From: Shimia sp039969785 | GTDB taxonomy: Bacteria > Pseudomonadota > Alphaproteobacteria > Rhodobacterales > Rhodobacteraceae | NCBI RefSeq assembly: GCF_039969785.1 | Contig: NZ_JBDVNC010000033.1 | Location: 186,001-250,000 of the forward strand | Reading direction: 5' to 3' | Length of the DNA stretch: 64,000 nucleotides | In this document: piece by piece, positions 1 through 8,773 of the stretch | How the letters are laid out: every line of letters begins with the position of its first letter | How positions within the stretch are numbered: position 1 is the stretch's first letter | Made by a program: the position numbers and the translations under genes | Notes under the pieces: model-generated | Databases searched by the model: none | What the model saw: the letters and a program-made list of their open reading frames with translations, nothing else | Told to the model about the DNA's origin: nothing

Positions 1-44
1 CAGTCATCTGCGCCAAAGCCGCTATCGGTTACAATTACACTCAT
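1..44 (-). CDS. DUF934 family protein, N-terminal fragment
   Basis: Only the first 14 codons lie in the window. The ATG at 42-44 reads MSVIVTDSGFGADD, which resembles the start of the DUF934 proteins that often follow cysH/cysI in proteobacterial sulfate assimilation operons. Its start overlaps the cysH stop by three bases (ATGA), so it is very likely translationally coupled and in the same operon. No biochemical role is established for the family, and the identification rests on a short stretch plus context. Confidence 0.6.
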   Translation of the reverse strand, partial: MSVIVTDSGFGADD

Positions 45-841
45 GTCATCTCTCCAACTCGCACCATTTTGCCGTTTACAAAATGAATGCCGCATTCTTC
101 TTTGTCCTGACCGCGCCAGCGGCCCGATCTTGGGTCTTCGCCGTCTTTGACCGGCGAGGTGCAGGGCGCACAGCCAATCGACGGATAGCCATTGGCCACC
201 ATCGGATGGCGGGGCAGGCGGTTTTCTTCCATATAGGCGCGCACGTCGTCGGGCGCCCAATGGGCCAGGGGGTTGACCTTGATGCGTCCGGTGAACTCTT
301 CGACCTCAAAGAACTCCATCGCGGCGCGGGTGCCCGACTGAAACCGTTTGCGTCCGGTGATCCAGCCGTCAAAACCGCGCAGGGCCTTTTGCAGGGGCCG
401 GGTTTTCCGCAAGGCGCAGCACGCGTCGGTGTCGCGCTGATGCAGCGTGCCGTCAGGGTCTTCGGCCTGTAATGTCATGTCCGAGGCGCGGATGATCTGA
501 ACGTTACTCAGATGCAGACGTTCGGCCAGTTCAGCCTGATAGACCAGCGTTTCCGTGAACAGCATTTCGGTGTCCACGAATAATACAGGAATATTGCGAT
601 CGACCATCGATGCGAGGTGTAGCAGGGCCACGGATTCCGCGCCAAATGACGACACGAGCGCAATTTTGCCCGCCTGCGGATCGCGCAGGGCCGCCTCGAT
701 CACCGCAGTTGCCGAATGGTGACGATAGCGTGCGTTCAGCGCGTCCACCTTGGCCTGAAGCGGGTCACGCGAGGCTGCATCGCCGGGGTCTGCCGCTGTG
801 TTCAGCGGCGAGACCAAAGGCGTGAAGGTATCATGCGGCAT
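41..841 (-). CDS. cysH: Phosphoadenylyl-/adenylyl-sulfate reductase
   Basis: This 266-residue protein reduces activated sulfate (PAPS or APS) to sulfite in the cytoplasm, the step before sulfite reductase. Visible family features are the PP-loop-like segment LVSSFGAESV, the DACCALRK cysteine pair, the GRKRFQ segment and the later CAPC pair with a C-terminal CGIH motif. The two cysteine pairs are those that bind a [4Fe-4S] cluster in APS-type enzymes, so APS is a likely substrate. The start at 841 (MPHDTF) overlaps the cysI stop by 11 bases. An upstream in-frame extension to 1045 runs through cysI coding sequence and is rejected. Confidence 0.93.
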   Translation of the reverse strand: MPHDTFTPLVSPLNTAADPGDAASRDPLQAKVDALNARYRHHSATAVIEAALRDPQAGKIALVSSFGAESVALLHLASMVDRNIPVLFVDTEMLFTETLVYQAELAERLHLSNVQIIRASDMTLQAEDPDGTLHQRDTDACCALRKTRPLQKALRGFDGWITGRKRFQSGTRAAMEFFEVEEFTGRIKVNPLAHWAPDDVRAYMEENRLPRHPMVANGYPSIGCAPCTSPVKDGEDPRSGRWRGQDKEECGIHFVNGKMVRVGEMT

Positions 842-2498
842 TGGCCTGTACCTCTGGGTAGAGATAGGCTTTGAACGGGGCCAGACCCAGACGGCGATAG
901 GCCGCCAGGAAGGTTTCCTCGGGTCCGTCGCGCAATTCAAGATAGCCCTGAACCAGACGTTCGATGGCCGGCACGATCTCGTCATAGGCAAACCCAGGAC
1001 CGGCACGTTGACCAATCGCGGCATCCCAGGTGGCGTCGCCCCCAAGGGTGATCTGGTAGTTTTCTACACCGGCACGGTCGAGACCCAGAATGCCGATATG
1101 GCCGACATGGTGGTGGCCACAGGCGTTGATGCAGCCCGAAATCTTGATCTGCAGATGGCCGATATCATGCTCGAGCTTGAGCTCGTCAAAACGGGTGGCG
1201 ATCTGCTGGGCCACCGGGATAGAGCGGGCCGTGGCCAATGCGCAATAGTCCATGCCGGGGCAGGCGATGATGTCTGACACAAGGCCAATATTGGCCGTGT
1301 GCAGATCAGCGTCGCGCAGCGCATCATAGATCGCGGGCAGGTCGGATTTGTGCACATGTGGCAGGATCACGTTCTGCTCGTGGCTGATGCGCAGTTCGTC
1401 ATGGCCGTATTTGCGGGCCAGATCGGCCAGTACGCGCATTTGCTCAGAGGTTGCGTCGCCCGGTGTCTCGCCGTGTTTCTTGAGCGATACGGTGACGATG
1501 CTGTAACCCTGTGCGCGGTGTGCGGTCAGGTTGGTATCGGCCCAGCTGCGGAACATGGGGTTGGCGTCATAGGCCAGATCATATGCGGCGGTTGGCGCGT
1601 CGCGGAACGTGGGCGCAGCGAAATGCGCTTCGATTTTGGCCAGCAGACGCTGGTCGTGGCCGCCAAATGTTTTGCGCACTTGCTGGAAACGTTCCTCGAC
1701 GCGAGCACGGATATCGTCCAGCCCATGTTCATGCACAGTGATCTTGATGCGGGCTTTATATTTGTTGTCGCGGCGGCCAATCTGGTTCCAGACTGAAACC
1801 ACGGCTTCGATATAAGGCAGAACATCGGCTTTTGGCAGGAAGTCATTGATAACCTTGCCAATCATCGGTGTGCGGCCAAGTCCGCCGCCGACCAGAATTT
1901 GGTAACCGGTTTCGCCTGCATCGTTCTTGACGATGCGCACAGCCAGATCATGCGCCTTGAGCACGGCGCGGTCTGCAGCAGCGCCAGACACAGCGATTTT
2001 GAACTTGCGGCCCATGAACTGGAATTCCGGATGGTCAGTTGACCATTGACGGATCAGTTCGGCCACTGGGCGCGGATCTTCGATTTCATCGGCAGCGGCA
2101 CCGGCAAAATGGTCGGCTGTAACGTTGCGGATAGTGTTGCCCGAGGTCTGGATGGCGTGCAGGTTCACCTCGCCCAATGCGTCCAGCATATCCGGCACAT
2201 CGGTCAGTTTGGGCCAGTTGTACTGGATGTTTTGACGGGTGGTGAAATGGCCATAGCCCTTGTCCCATTTGTCCGCCAACAGGGCGAGCTTGTCCATCTG
2301 GGCGCTGGACAACGTGCCATAGGGAATGGCGACGCGCAGCATATAGGCGTGCAGTTGCAGGTAGAGGCCGTTCATCAGGCGCAGGGGCTTGAATTCGTCC
2401 TCAGTCAGGGCACCGGACACGCGGCGTTCAACCTGCGCGCGGAACTGGCGATTGCGCTCGGCAAGAAATGCGGCGTCAAAATCGTTGTAGTGATACAT
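831..2498 (-). CDS. cysI: Sulfite reductase hemoprotein (nitrite/sulfite reductase family)
   Basis: This 555-residue protein carries out six-electron reduction of sulfite to sulfide using siroheme and a [4Fe-4S] cluster. The repeated ferredoxin-like half domains are seen from the HFTTRQNIQYNW region (first half) and the HEQNVILPHV region (second half). The cluster/siroheme cysteines lie in CPGMDYC and GCINACGHH near the C-terminus. The start MYHYNDFDAAF at 2498 is chosen because the longer ORF overlaps the upstream DUF2849 gene. No separate flavoprotein subunit is nearby, so electrons probably come from ferredoxin or an unlinked reductase. Confidence 0.93.
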   Translation of the reverse strand: MYHYNDFDAAFLAERNRQFRAQVERRVSGALTEDEFKPLRLMNGLYLQLHAYMLRVAIPYGTLSSAQMDKLALLADKWDKGYGHFTTRQNIQYNWPKLTDVPDMLDALGEVNLHAIQTSGNTIRNVTADHFAGAAADEIEDPRPVAELIRQWSTDHPEFQFMGRKFKIAVSGAAADRAVLKAHDLAVRIVKNDAGETGYQILVGGGLGRTPMIGKVINDFLPKADVLPYIEAVVSVWNQIGRRDNKYKARIKITVHEHGLDDIRARVEERFQQVRKTFGGHDQRLLAKIEAHFAAPTFRDAPTAAYDLAYDANPMFRSWADTNLTAHRAQGYSIVTVSLKKHGETPGDATSEQMRVLADLARKYGHDELRISHEQNVILPHVHKSDLPAIYDALRDADLHTANIGLVSDIIACPGMDYCALATARSIPVAQQIATRFDELKLEHDIGHLQIKISGCINACGHHHVGHIGILGLDRAGVENYQITLGGDATWDAAIGQRAGPGFAYDEIVPAIERLVQGYLELRDGPEETFLAAYRRLGLAPFKAYLYPEVQANAA

Positions 2499-2532
2499 GG
2501 CTATGACCTTTCGCTGGTTACGGGCTGGACGC

Positions 2533-2853
2533 TCAGAGCGCCTTGCTGTCCCGGGCGGTGTCCGCCTGTTTGCCGTGGAAGTAGTTTGAGGGTCCGGTGC
2601 GACGGAATTCCTCGCGGAAATGGGTTGGCTCGGGGCCAGTGTCGCCAGAGGTGGCGTCGGCCAGATAAGCGCCCACAATTTCACCTGCCTGCTGTTCGGC
2701 TTCGAGCAAACGCAGTTGGGCATGTGCCTCGTCAGTCAGAAGCTCTGCTTCGGCGAGGTTGCGCGACCAGCTGTCATCAGCTGTCAGATAGATCACGTCA
2801 CCTTCGATAAGGGCATTGGCGGTGATCACTTTGGGGGTAAATGCGCGGGCCAT
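2533..2853 (-). CDS. DUF2849 protein of the sulfite reductase operon
   Basis: This 106-residue protein lies between the siroheme methyltransferase and sulfite reductase genes. It begins MARAFTPKVITANALIEGDVIYL, which matches the DUF2849 family found in alphaproteobacterial cys operons. There is no signal peptide or membrane segment. Its ATG overlaps the upstream gene's stop (ATGA at 2852-2855), and cysI starts 35 bases downstream. The function is unknown; the conserved position suggests help with sulfite reductase assembly, activity or regulation, which is an inference. Confidence 0.85.
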   Translation of the reverse strand: MARAFTPKVITANALIEGDVIYLTADDSWSRNLAEAELLTDEAHAQLRLLEAEQQAGEIVGAYLADATSGDTGPEPTHFREEFRRTGPSNYFHGKQADTARDSKAL

Positions 2854-3665
2854 CAGGCAAGCTCCTGTGCATGGAATTCGGTTGATTTCTGAATACGGGT
2901 CGCGGCGCGTGGGGCGAGGCCCAGGAATGTAAGCGCCGGCCCGCCGCTACAGCGCTCTGCCAGATCGGTTGGCAAGGCAGCGAGTGTGGTTGCAATGATA
3001 CGTTCGTCAGCGCGCGAGGCGTTTTCAACAATAGTCACCGGGGTTTCGCCATCGGCGCCATGCATCAGCAGGCGGCCTTGAATAAACCGAGCGGCTTTGA
3101 CGCCCATGTAGATGGCCGCAACTTCGCCCGGACGCGCGAGGGTCTGCCAGTCGTGATCGGCAAAGCCTTTGGTGTCATGGCCAGTCATCAGACGCACCGC
3201 GCCGTTGCGGCCGCGTTTGGTCAGGCTTTGGCCGATATTGGCCACTGCCGAAGAGGCCGCTGTAATGCCGGGCACGATGGTCCATGGCAGGTTTGCAGCT
3301 TCCAGCGCTTCTATCTCTTCGTCCAGACGTGCGAACAACGTGACGTCGCCGCCCTTGAGCCGCGCAACACGAGCCCCGGCGCGGGCGTGTTTCACAATCA
3401 GCGCGTGGATGTCGGATTGTGCGGTAGAAGGACCAAAGCCCTGTTTGCCGACATTGATCAGTTGGGCGTCGGACTTGGCAAGCGCCAGAACGTCCGCGCT
3501 GACCAGACGGTCATGGATGACGACATTGGCCGTTTGCAAAACCCGCAAGGCCTTGAGTGTCAGCAATTCCGCGTCACCGGGGCCCGCGCCGACAAACACC
3601 ACCTGACCCGAAGCGGGCAGGGTGGGCGTGGTCGAAGCCGGTTGTGTGATCGCAGGCGAGGCCAT
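2853..3665 (-). CDS. cobA: Uroporphyrinogen-III C-methyltransferase (SUMT) for siroheme
   Basis: This 270-residue enzyme methylates uroporphyrinogen III with SAM to make precorrin-2, the precursor of the siroheme used by sulfite reductase and also of cobalamin. Visible SUMT motifs are VGAGPGDAELLT near residue 25, the RLKGGDVTLFAR block, PGITAASS and PVTIVENAS. It matches only the methyltransferase part of CysG, with no N-terminal dehydrogenase/ferrochelatase domain. It is the first gene of the minus-strand cys operon and is divergent from an Lrp-type regulator. Confidence 0.92.
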   Translation of the reverse strand: MASPAITQPASTTPTLPASGQVVFVGAGPGDAELLTLKALRVLQTANVVIHDRLVSADVLALAKSDAQLINVGKQGFGPSTAQSDIHALIVKHARAGARVARLKGGDVTLFARLDEEIEALEAANLPWTIVPGITAASSAVANIGQSLTKRGRNGAVRLMTGHDTKGFADHDWQTLARPGEVAAIYMGVKAARFIQGRLLMHGADGETPVTIVENASRADERIIATTLAALPTDLAERCSGGPALTFLGLAPRAATRIQKSTEFHAQELA

Positions 3666-3805
3666 GAGAGAATCCGTTTGTTTGACTTACTATGCAATAT
3701 AGGAAATTATCCCGGTTATTCGCTAGATGCTGGCGGAAATAGAAACGTATGTTCTGGTGTGAACGCCAGTGAGTGGGTTTGTTCTGGAAAGTGGGAGAAA
3801 TTGGG
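3666..3805. promoter_or_regulatory. Divergent promoter region between cys operon and Lrp-type regulator
   Basis: These 140 bases separate two divergent genes and must hold both promoters. The half nearer cobA is AT-rich. A spaced inverted repeat, CTGGCG at 3730-3735 and CGCCAG at 3764-3769, is a possible regulator site. Nothing identifies exact promoter elements. Confidence 0.4.
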
Positions 3806-4267
3806 ATGTCATTGCGCATAGACGACATGGACCGGAAAATCCTTGGGGAGTTGCAGCGGGATGCGGCGCAGTCTTTGGATGAAATTGCCAAGCGGGTCGG
3901 ATCGTCTAAGACACCGGTCTGGAACCGAATTCGCAAATTGCGCGATGCCGAAGTGATCCGTCAGCAGACTGTTTTGCTGGACGCCGAGGCGCTGGGATTT
4001 GAAGCGTGTTTTTTTGTGTTGATACGCACCTCAGAGCATGAGGCGGACTGGCAGGCGAAATTTCTGCAAGCGCTAAAGGATCGCCCGGAAGTGCAGGAAG
4101 CGCATCGGTTGGCCGGTGATATCGATTATATCCTGAAGGTTCAGGTGAAAAACGCCCGCGCCTATGACACGTTTTATCAGGCGCTGATTTCAGAGGTCAA
4201 GGTGCACAACGTGACCGCGCTTTTGTCGATGGAACAGATCAAATCCACAACGATGTTGCCGCTCTGA
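3806..4267 (+). CDS. Lrp/AsnC family transcriptional regulator
   Basis: This 153-residue protein has an N-terminal winged helix (MDRKILGELQRDAAQSLDEIA, recognition helix near KTPVWNRIRKL) and a C-terminal RAM/AsnC ligand-binding domain (about residues 70-150, with GDIDYILKV). The start at 3806 has a GGGAGA ribosome-binding site about 9 bases upstream; the slightly longer ORF start at 3773 lacks one. Being divergent from cobA-DUF2849-cysI-cysH, it probably controls sulfate assimilation, perhaps in response to a sulfur amino acid. That role is inferred from position only. Confidence 0.88.
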   Translation: MSLRIDDMDRKILGELQRDAAQSLDEIAKRVGSSKTPVWNRIRKLRDAEVIRQQTVLLDAEALGFEACFFVLIRTSEHEADWQAKFLQALKDRPEVQEAHRLAGDIDYILKVQVKNARAYDTFYQALISEVKVHNVTALLSMEQIKSTTMLPL

Positions 4268-4280
4268 GATGGACCAATTG

Positions 4281-4324
4281 GCGCGTCGGCGGCGCATCGG
4301 TATTGCGTCGGTATCACGTCGGTG
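4281..4324 (+). repeat. 11-bp tandem repeat, four units (GTCGGT array 1)
   Basis: Four contiguous 11-base units with core C(G/A)TCGG(T/C) occupy 4281-4291, 4292-4302, 4303-4313 and 4314-4324. The array sits in the gap between the convergent Lrp-type regulator and P450 genes, ending 6 bases before the P450 stop. The same unit recurs at 16669-16701 and 60983-61015. Confidence 0.75.
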
Positions 4325-4330
4325 GCGAAT

Positions 4331-5512
4331 TCAGGCGGTCACTGTCAGCGCGGTCAGTCCATGAAAGTGGAATGTGTTGGCGAAGCCTGGCGAGGCGGTC
4401 AGTTTGAGGTTTGGGCAGCGGTCGAACAGGATGGGCAGCGCCACCTGCATTTCGAGCCGGGCGAGCGGGGCACCGACACAGAAATGCAGCCCGCCGCCAA
4501 AGCTGGTATTGGTGATGACGGGGCGCCCCGGGTTAAAGCGATTGGGGTCTTCCCACATGCCGGGATCGCGATTGGCTGCGCCCAAGAGCAGTGCCACCTG
4601 ATCGCCGCGATGGAAGGTGTGGCCGGACACCTCGATATCCTCATAGGCATAGCGCGTGAACATGTGCAGCGGTGGATCGTATCGCAGGATTTCCTCGACC
4701 GTGCCGTCGATCTTGTCCGGCATTAACCATGACCGGTCAATATTTTGTTCCAAAAGCGTTTTTACACCGTTACCCAGCGAATGCACGGTGGCTTCGTGGC
4801 CTGCATTCAGGAGAAGAATGCAGGTGGTGATCAGCTCGGGGGTGGACAGTTTTTCACCGGCTTCTTCGGCCTCGATCAGGCGGGTGATCAGGTCGTCGCC
4901 GGGGGTTTTTCGGCGGGTGTTGATGTAGTCGGTGAGAAAGGCCGTAAATTCGGTGGCGGCCTGTGCGGCGGCGTCTTCGTGGGCGCGGGTGCGCGACGCC
5001 ATGTACATGGCAACCATCGCATGCGACCAGCGCAGGAATTGCGGGGCCATATCATCGGGCACCCCAAGCAGGCGGGCGATGGTGATAACCGGTACCTGCG
5101 TGCAATATGTGTTGAGCAGATCAAACGGCTCTGCGGGAAAGTCATCAATCAGGTCATGACACAGGGTTTCGATGCCCGGGCGCAGGTCAGAAATGGCGCG
5201 GCTGGTAAATGCGCGCAGCACGAGCGAGCGCAGGCGTTTGTGGCGGGGCGGTTCCAGTTCCAGCATGGAGTGGGCTTCGACCGCGTAGAACGGCTCAAGA
5301 TGCGGCGGGATGTCGGGGGCCAGTTCGGGTGGCACCTCTCTGCCAAAACGGCGGTCCTTGAACAACATCGTGACCAGCGCATGGGACAGGGCGACGGGCA
5401 TGCCATAGTCCTGCCAGAACACCAACCGGCTTTGGCTGCGAGCGTTGTCGTAGAACGCATAGGGGTTTTGCACAAATGCTGGATCGGTCGGGGACTGGCT
5501 GAGTGTTATCAT
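4331..5512 (-). CDS. Cytochrome P450
   Basis: This 393-residue soluble P450 shows the full set of family motifs: the I-helix AGHEAT oxygen-activation site, EEILR as the K-helix ExxR, and the heme-ligand loop FGGGLHFCVGAPLARLE with the axial cysteine. Its length and lack of a membrane anchor fit a bacterial class I enzyme that needs a separate ferredoxin and reductase, neither of which is adjacent. The start MITLSQSPTDP at 5512 is chosen because upstream in-frame codons run into the promoter of the divergent kinase. The substrate cannot be told from sequence. Confidence 0.9.
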   Translation of the reverse strand: MITLSQSPTDPAFVQNPYAFYDNARSQSRLVFWQDYGMPVALSHALVTMLFKDRRFGREVPPELAPDIPPHLEPFYAVEAHSMLELEPPRHKRLRSLVLRAFTSRAISDLRPGIETLCHDLIDDFPAEPFDLLNTYCTQVPVITIARLLGVPDDMAPQFLRWSHAMVAMYMASRTRAHEDAAAQAATEFTAFLTDYINTRRKTPGDDLITRLIEAEEAGEKLSTPELITTCILLLNAGHEATVHSLGNGVKTLLEQNIDRSWLMPDKIDGTVEEILRYDPPLHMFTRYAYEDIEVSGHTFHRGDQVALLLGAANRDPGMWEDPNRFNPGRPVITNTSFGGGLHFCVGAPLARLEMQVALPILFDRCPNLKLTASPGFANTFHFHGLTALTVTA

Positions 5513-5689
5513 GGCGTCAGTTTCATTGTGCGGGCGCAATTGGCAAGGGGGCGTGATCCAAATGTGCGCTGGCGCGCGCAGTTTTGCGCCTTTGGCGGGT
5601 GACGTGCATCGTGACGGGGGCGTGTGGGGCGCCCGGGGTGCGCTGACTTGTGGGTCGCAGGGCATCGGGAATGGCGCTAGGGTGGACGT

Positions 5690-7456
5690 ATGAGAACGTG
5701 GATACGGCATCGGGCAGCGATTCTGGCGCTTTTTCTTTTGGTACTGGCCGCTGTTGCGGGCGGGGTCTGGCGGTTTGGCTATGGTCAGGCGCTGGATCAG
5801 CTTGCGCAGCGCGGTGAGGTTGACCTTGCGCTGGCGGCAGACCGGTTGACGGCGCAGCTTCAGCGGTATCAGGAACTGGCGGTTCTGATGGCGGAGCACC
5901 CTGATTTACATGATCTGGCCCGGGGTGAAGGCGATGCGCAGGCTGCGCGGGCGCTGTTGCTGGAAGCGGCGGACAAAACTGCCGCGCTTGATCTGATTTA
6001 TGCAGATGTTGACGGGTCGGTTCTGGCGGCGGCGCATGACACCATTAGAGGGGCCAACGATCTGGTGACGACGCCCTATTTTGAGCGGGCGTTGCATGGC
6101 GCATTGGGCGCGTATCATGCGGTGGATGTGCGCTATGGGCGGAGGGCGTTTTATTTCGCCTCGCCCAGTTTTGGCGCGGATGGCCGTGTCAGCGCGGTTC
6201 TGGTTGTGGTGGTGGATATCGAGAATGTCGAAGAGAACTGGCGCGGGGACCGCCCGGCTGTGTTCTTTGTGGATGAGGCGGGCGAGGTGTTTATCTCAAA
6301 CCGTTCGGAACTGATATTCTGGCAGCGCCGCGCAGGGGATGTGGGGTTGGTGCCGCCCGAAGGGTTTGCGCCGCCGTTTCAGCAGTTTTTCCGCGCCGGG
6401 CACGAGCTTTGGCGGTTGGACTGGGGGCCGTATCTGCCCGAGCGTGGGTTGCATATTGCCAAGGACCTGCCGGTGATCGACATGCGCGGTGAGGCGATTG
6501 TGGACGTGGCACCTGCGCTGCGTCTGGCGGGATTGCAGGCGGCGGTTGTGGCGGCGGCGGCGATGGTGTTCGGCTTGATCCTGTGGCAGGCAATTGAGCG
6601 GCGCCGGGTGTTGGCAGAGGCCAATATGGTGTTGGAGGAGCGGGTTGGCGAGCGCACCCGCGCGCTGAGCGAGACCAACCTTGCCCTGCGCCATGAGATT
6701 GTCGAACGCCAGGATGCCGAGGCGGCGCTGAAACGGGCACAGGCGGATCTGGTGCAGGCGGGCAAGCTGAGCGCGTTGGGACAGATGAGCGCCGGGATCA
6801 GTCATGAGCTGAACCAACCCTTGATGGCAATCCAAAGCTTTGCCGAAAACGGTGAACGGTTTCTGGAGCGCGGCAATCAGGGCAAGGCAGGCGAAAATCT
6901 GGGGCGGATTGCCCAGATGGCGACACGCATGGCGCGCATCATTCGCAATTTGCGGGCCTTTGCGCGCAATGAAAGCGAGCCGATGGGTAAGGTCGATTTG
7001 GTGGCAGTGATCAGTCAGGCCGTTGAATTGGCTGAATCGCGGTTGCGTCGGGACAATGTGCACTTGCATTGGGACCCGGACAAATGGCGCGACCCGGTTT
7101 ATGCGCTGGGGGGCGAAGTGCGGTTGGGGCAGGTGTTTGTAAACCTGATCAACAATGCGGCGGATGCGATGGTTGATGCGCCGCGCAAAGAGATTTCAAT
7201 TACGTTGGACGCAGGGCCGCGATTGTCGGTGGTGGTGCGTGATACCGGACCGGGCATTTCTGAGCCAGACCGGATATTTGACCCGTTTTATTCAACCAAG
7301 GAAGTGGGCAGTTCCGAAGGCATGGGATTGGGGTTGTCGATCTCTTATGGTCTGGTGCAAAGCTTTGGTGGAAATATTCGTGGCACCAACGCCCCGGAAG
7401 GTGGCGCGCAGTTCACGGTTGAACTGGATTATTGGAATGAGGAAAAGGTGGCATGA
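5690..7456 (+). CDS. dctB: DctB-type C4-dicarboxylate sensor histidine kinase
   Basis: This 588-residue membrane kinase has an N-terminal transmembrane segment (about 9-28), a periplasmic sensor region of the DctB double-PAS type (about 30-275), a second membrane segment (about 280-300), a coiled coil, and a HisKA/HATPase core. The phosphoacceptor is His372 in GISHELNQPLMAI; the ATP-binding N and G boxes are visible as NLINNAADAM and GMGLGLSISYGLV. It overlaps the next gene by four bases (ATGA), forming a two-component pair. The dctPQM operon starts 3.4 kb downstream, so dicarboxylate sensing is the likely role. Confidence 0.88.
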   Translation: MRTWIRHRAAILALFLLVLAAVAGGVWRFGYGQALDQLAQRGEVDLALAADRLTAQLQRYQELAVLMAEHPDLHDLARGEGDAQAARALLLEAADKTAALDLIYADVDGSVLAAAHDTIRGANDLVTTPYFERALHGALGAYHAVDVRYGRRAFYFASPSFGADGRVSAVLVVVVDIENVEENWRGDRPAVFFVDEAGEVFISNRSELIFWQRRAGDVGLVPPEGFAPPFQQFFRAGHELWRLDWGPYLPERGLHIAKDLPVIDMRGEAIVDVAPALRLAGLQAAVVAAAAMVFGLILWQAIERRRVLAEANMVLEERVGERTRALSETNLALRHEIVERQDAEAALKRAQADLVQAGKLSALGQMSAGISHELNQPLMAIQSFAENGERFLERGNQGKAGENLGRIAQMATRMARIIRNLRAFARNESEPMGKVDLVAVISQAVELAESRLRRDNVHLHWDPDKWRDPVYALGGEVRLGQVFVNLINNAADAMVDAPRKEISITLDAGPRLSVVVRDTGPGISEPDRIFDPFYSTKEVGSSEGMGLGLSISYGLVQSFGGNIRGTNAPEGGAQFTVELDYWNEEKVA

Positions 7457-8679
7457 AGGCGCCGGTTTTGGTGGTGGATGACGATCCGATTGTGCGCGAG
7501 GCATTGACGCAGACGCTTGAGTTGGAAGATTTTCCGGTGATTGCGGCGGGGTCATTTGTTGAAGCCAAAGATCACATTGAACCGGGGTTTTCGGGGGTGA
7601 TCCTGTCGGACATGCGGATGCCGGGGCGGGATGGTTTTCATTTGTTGGAATTCACGCACGAGGTTGATGCGGAATTGCCTGTGATCCTGTTGACGGGCGA
7701 AGGTGATGTGCCGATGGCGGTCAGGGCGATGGCCATGGGGGCGTTTGGGTTTTTGGAAAAACCCTGTGCACCATCCGAACTGGTGGCGGTTATTGAGCGT
7801 GCCCAAAAGACACGCAGCATGGCGCTGGAAAACCGACGCCTGAAGCTGCAGCTTGAAACCGGCGACCCGGCAGCACGTTTGATTTTCGGTATTTCGAAAC
7901 AGGCTGAACTGTTGCGGACCCAGGTGCGCAATGTCGGTCGGATCGGAGCCGAGGCTTTGGTTACCGGGGCGCAAGGCTCTGGAATTTCGAAAGTTGCCGA
8001 GGTGATCCATCTATGTTCGCCTCAGAGCAAAGGGCCATTTGGCAAACATACTGCTGCGGGGATGGTGCCGGACCGGTTTCAGCAGGCCGTGAAAGATGCG
8101 GGCGGTGGAAGCCTGTTTCTGGATGAAATTCAGGCGATGCCGATGGAGACGCAATTTGCATTGATGGCGTTGATGGAGCAGGGCGCGCATCCGCGGCTTA
8201 TCTTTGGCAGTGCCGCGCAGTTGCGCGATGCGGTTGGGGCAGGCACGCTGCATGGCGATTTGTATTACCGGATGGACGCCTTGCAGGTGCGAATTCCATC
8301 ATTGTCCGAACGGCCCGAAGATATCCCGGTGTTGTTCCGTCATTATGTGGCGCAGGCTGCCGAACAATCGGGGGTGGTGGCACCAGACGTGACGCCGGAT
8401 GTCATTTCCGGTCTCATGGCGCGGGATTGGCCGGGCAATGCGCGGGCGTTGATGAGCGTGGCGATGCGGTTTGTGCTGGGCTTGCCGGGTGAAGAAACCC
8501 AGAGCGGCGGCTTGGGACTGGTGGATCAGATGGCACAGGTCGAACGGTCGTTGCTGGCCGAGGCGCTGCGTCAACATCGCGGGCGGGCGTCTGTGGCGGC
8601 TAAGGCGCTGAAGCTGCCGCGCAAGACGATGTATGACAAGCTGACAAAATACGGGCTGAAGCCCGAAGATTTTCGGTAA
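7453..8679 (+). CDS. dctD: DctD-like response regulator with degenerate AAA+ domain
   Basis: This 408-residue regulator has a receiver domain (acidic patch DDD9-11, phosphoacceptor Asp53 in SDMRMPG), a reduced AAA+ domain (about 135-330) and a C-terminal Fis-type helix-turn-helix (GRASVAAKALKLPRKTMYDKLTKYG). Normal DctD is about 440-460 residues. Here the Walker A position reads GAQGSGISK, and roughly 25 residues containing the GAFTGA sigma-54 contact loop are absent between SKGPFG and the retained GGGSLFLDEI. It probably binds DNA normally but does not activate sigma-54 promoters in the standard way. Confidence 0.85.
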   Translation: MKAPVLVVDDDPIVREALTQTLELEDFPVIAAGSFVEAKDHIEPGFSGVILSDMRMPGRDGFHLLEFTHEVDAELPVILLTGEGDVPMAVRAMAMGAFGFLEKPCAPSELVAVIERAQKTRSMALENRRLKLQLETGDPAARLIFGISKQAELLRTQVRNVGRIGAEALVTGAQGSGISKVAEVIHLCSPQSKGPFGKHTAAGMVPDRFQQAVKDAGGGSLFLDEIQAMPMETQFALMALMEQGAHPRLIFGSAAQLRDAVGAGTLHGDLYYRMDALQVRIPSLSERPEDIPVLFRHYVAQAAEQSGVVAPDVTPDVISGLMARDWPGNARALMSVAMRFVLGLPGEETQSGGLGLVDQMAQVERSLLAEALRQHRGRASVAAKALKLPRKTMYDKLTKYGLKPEDFR

Positions 8680-8773
8680 GGCCCGGTCATTCAGGGTATT
8701 TCGCGAAAAATTCGACGGAACATTGTATGGCCTGCGTTCAACTGAGCAAGACAAATACAGATTGAGGTTCCTA

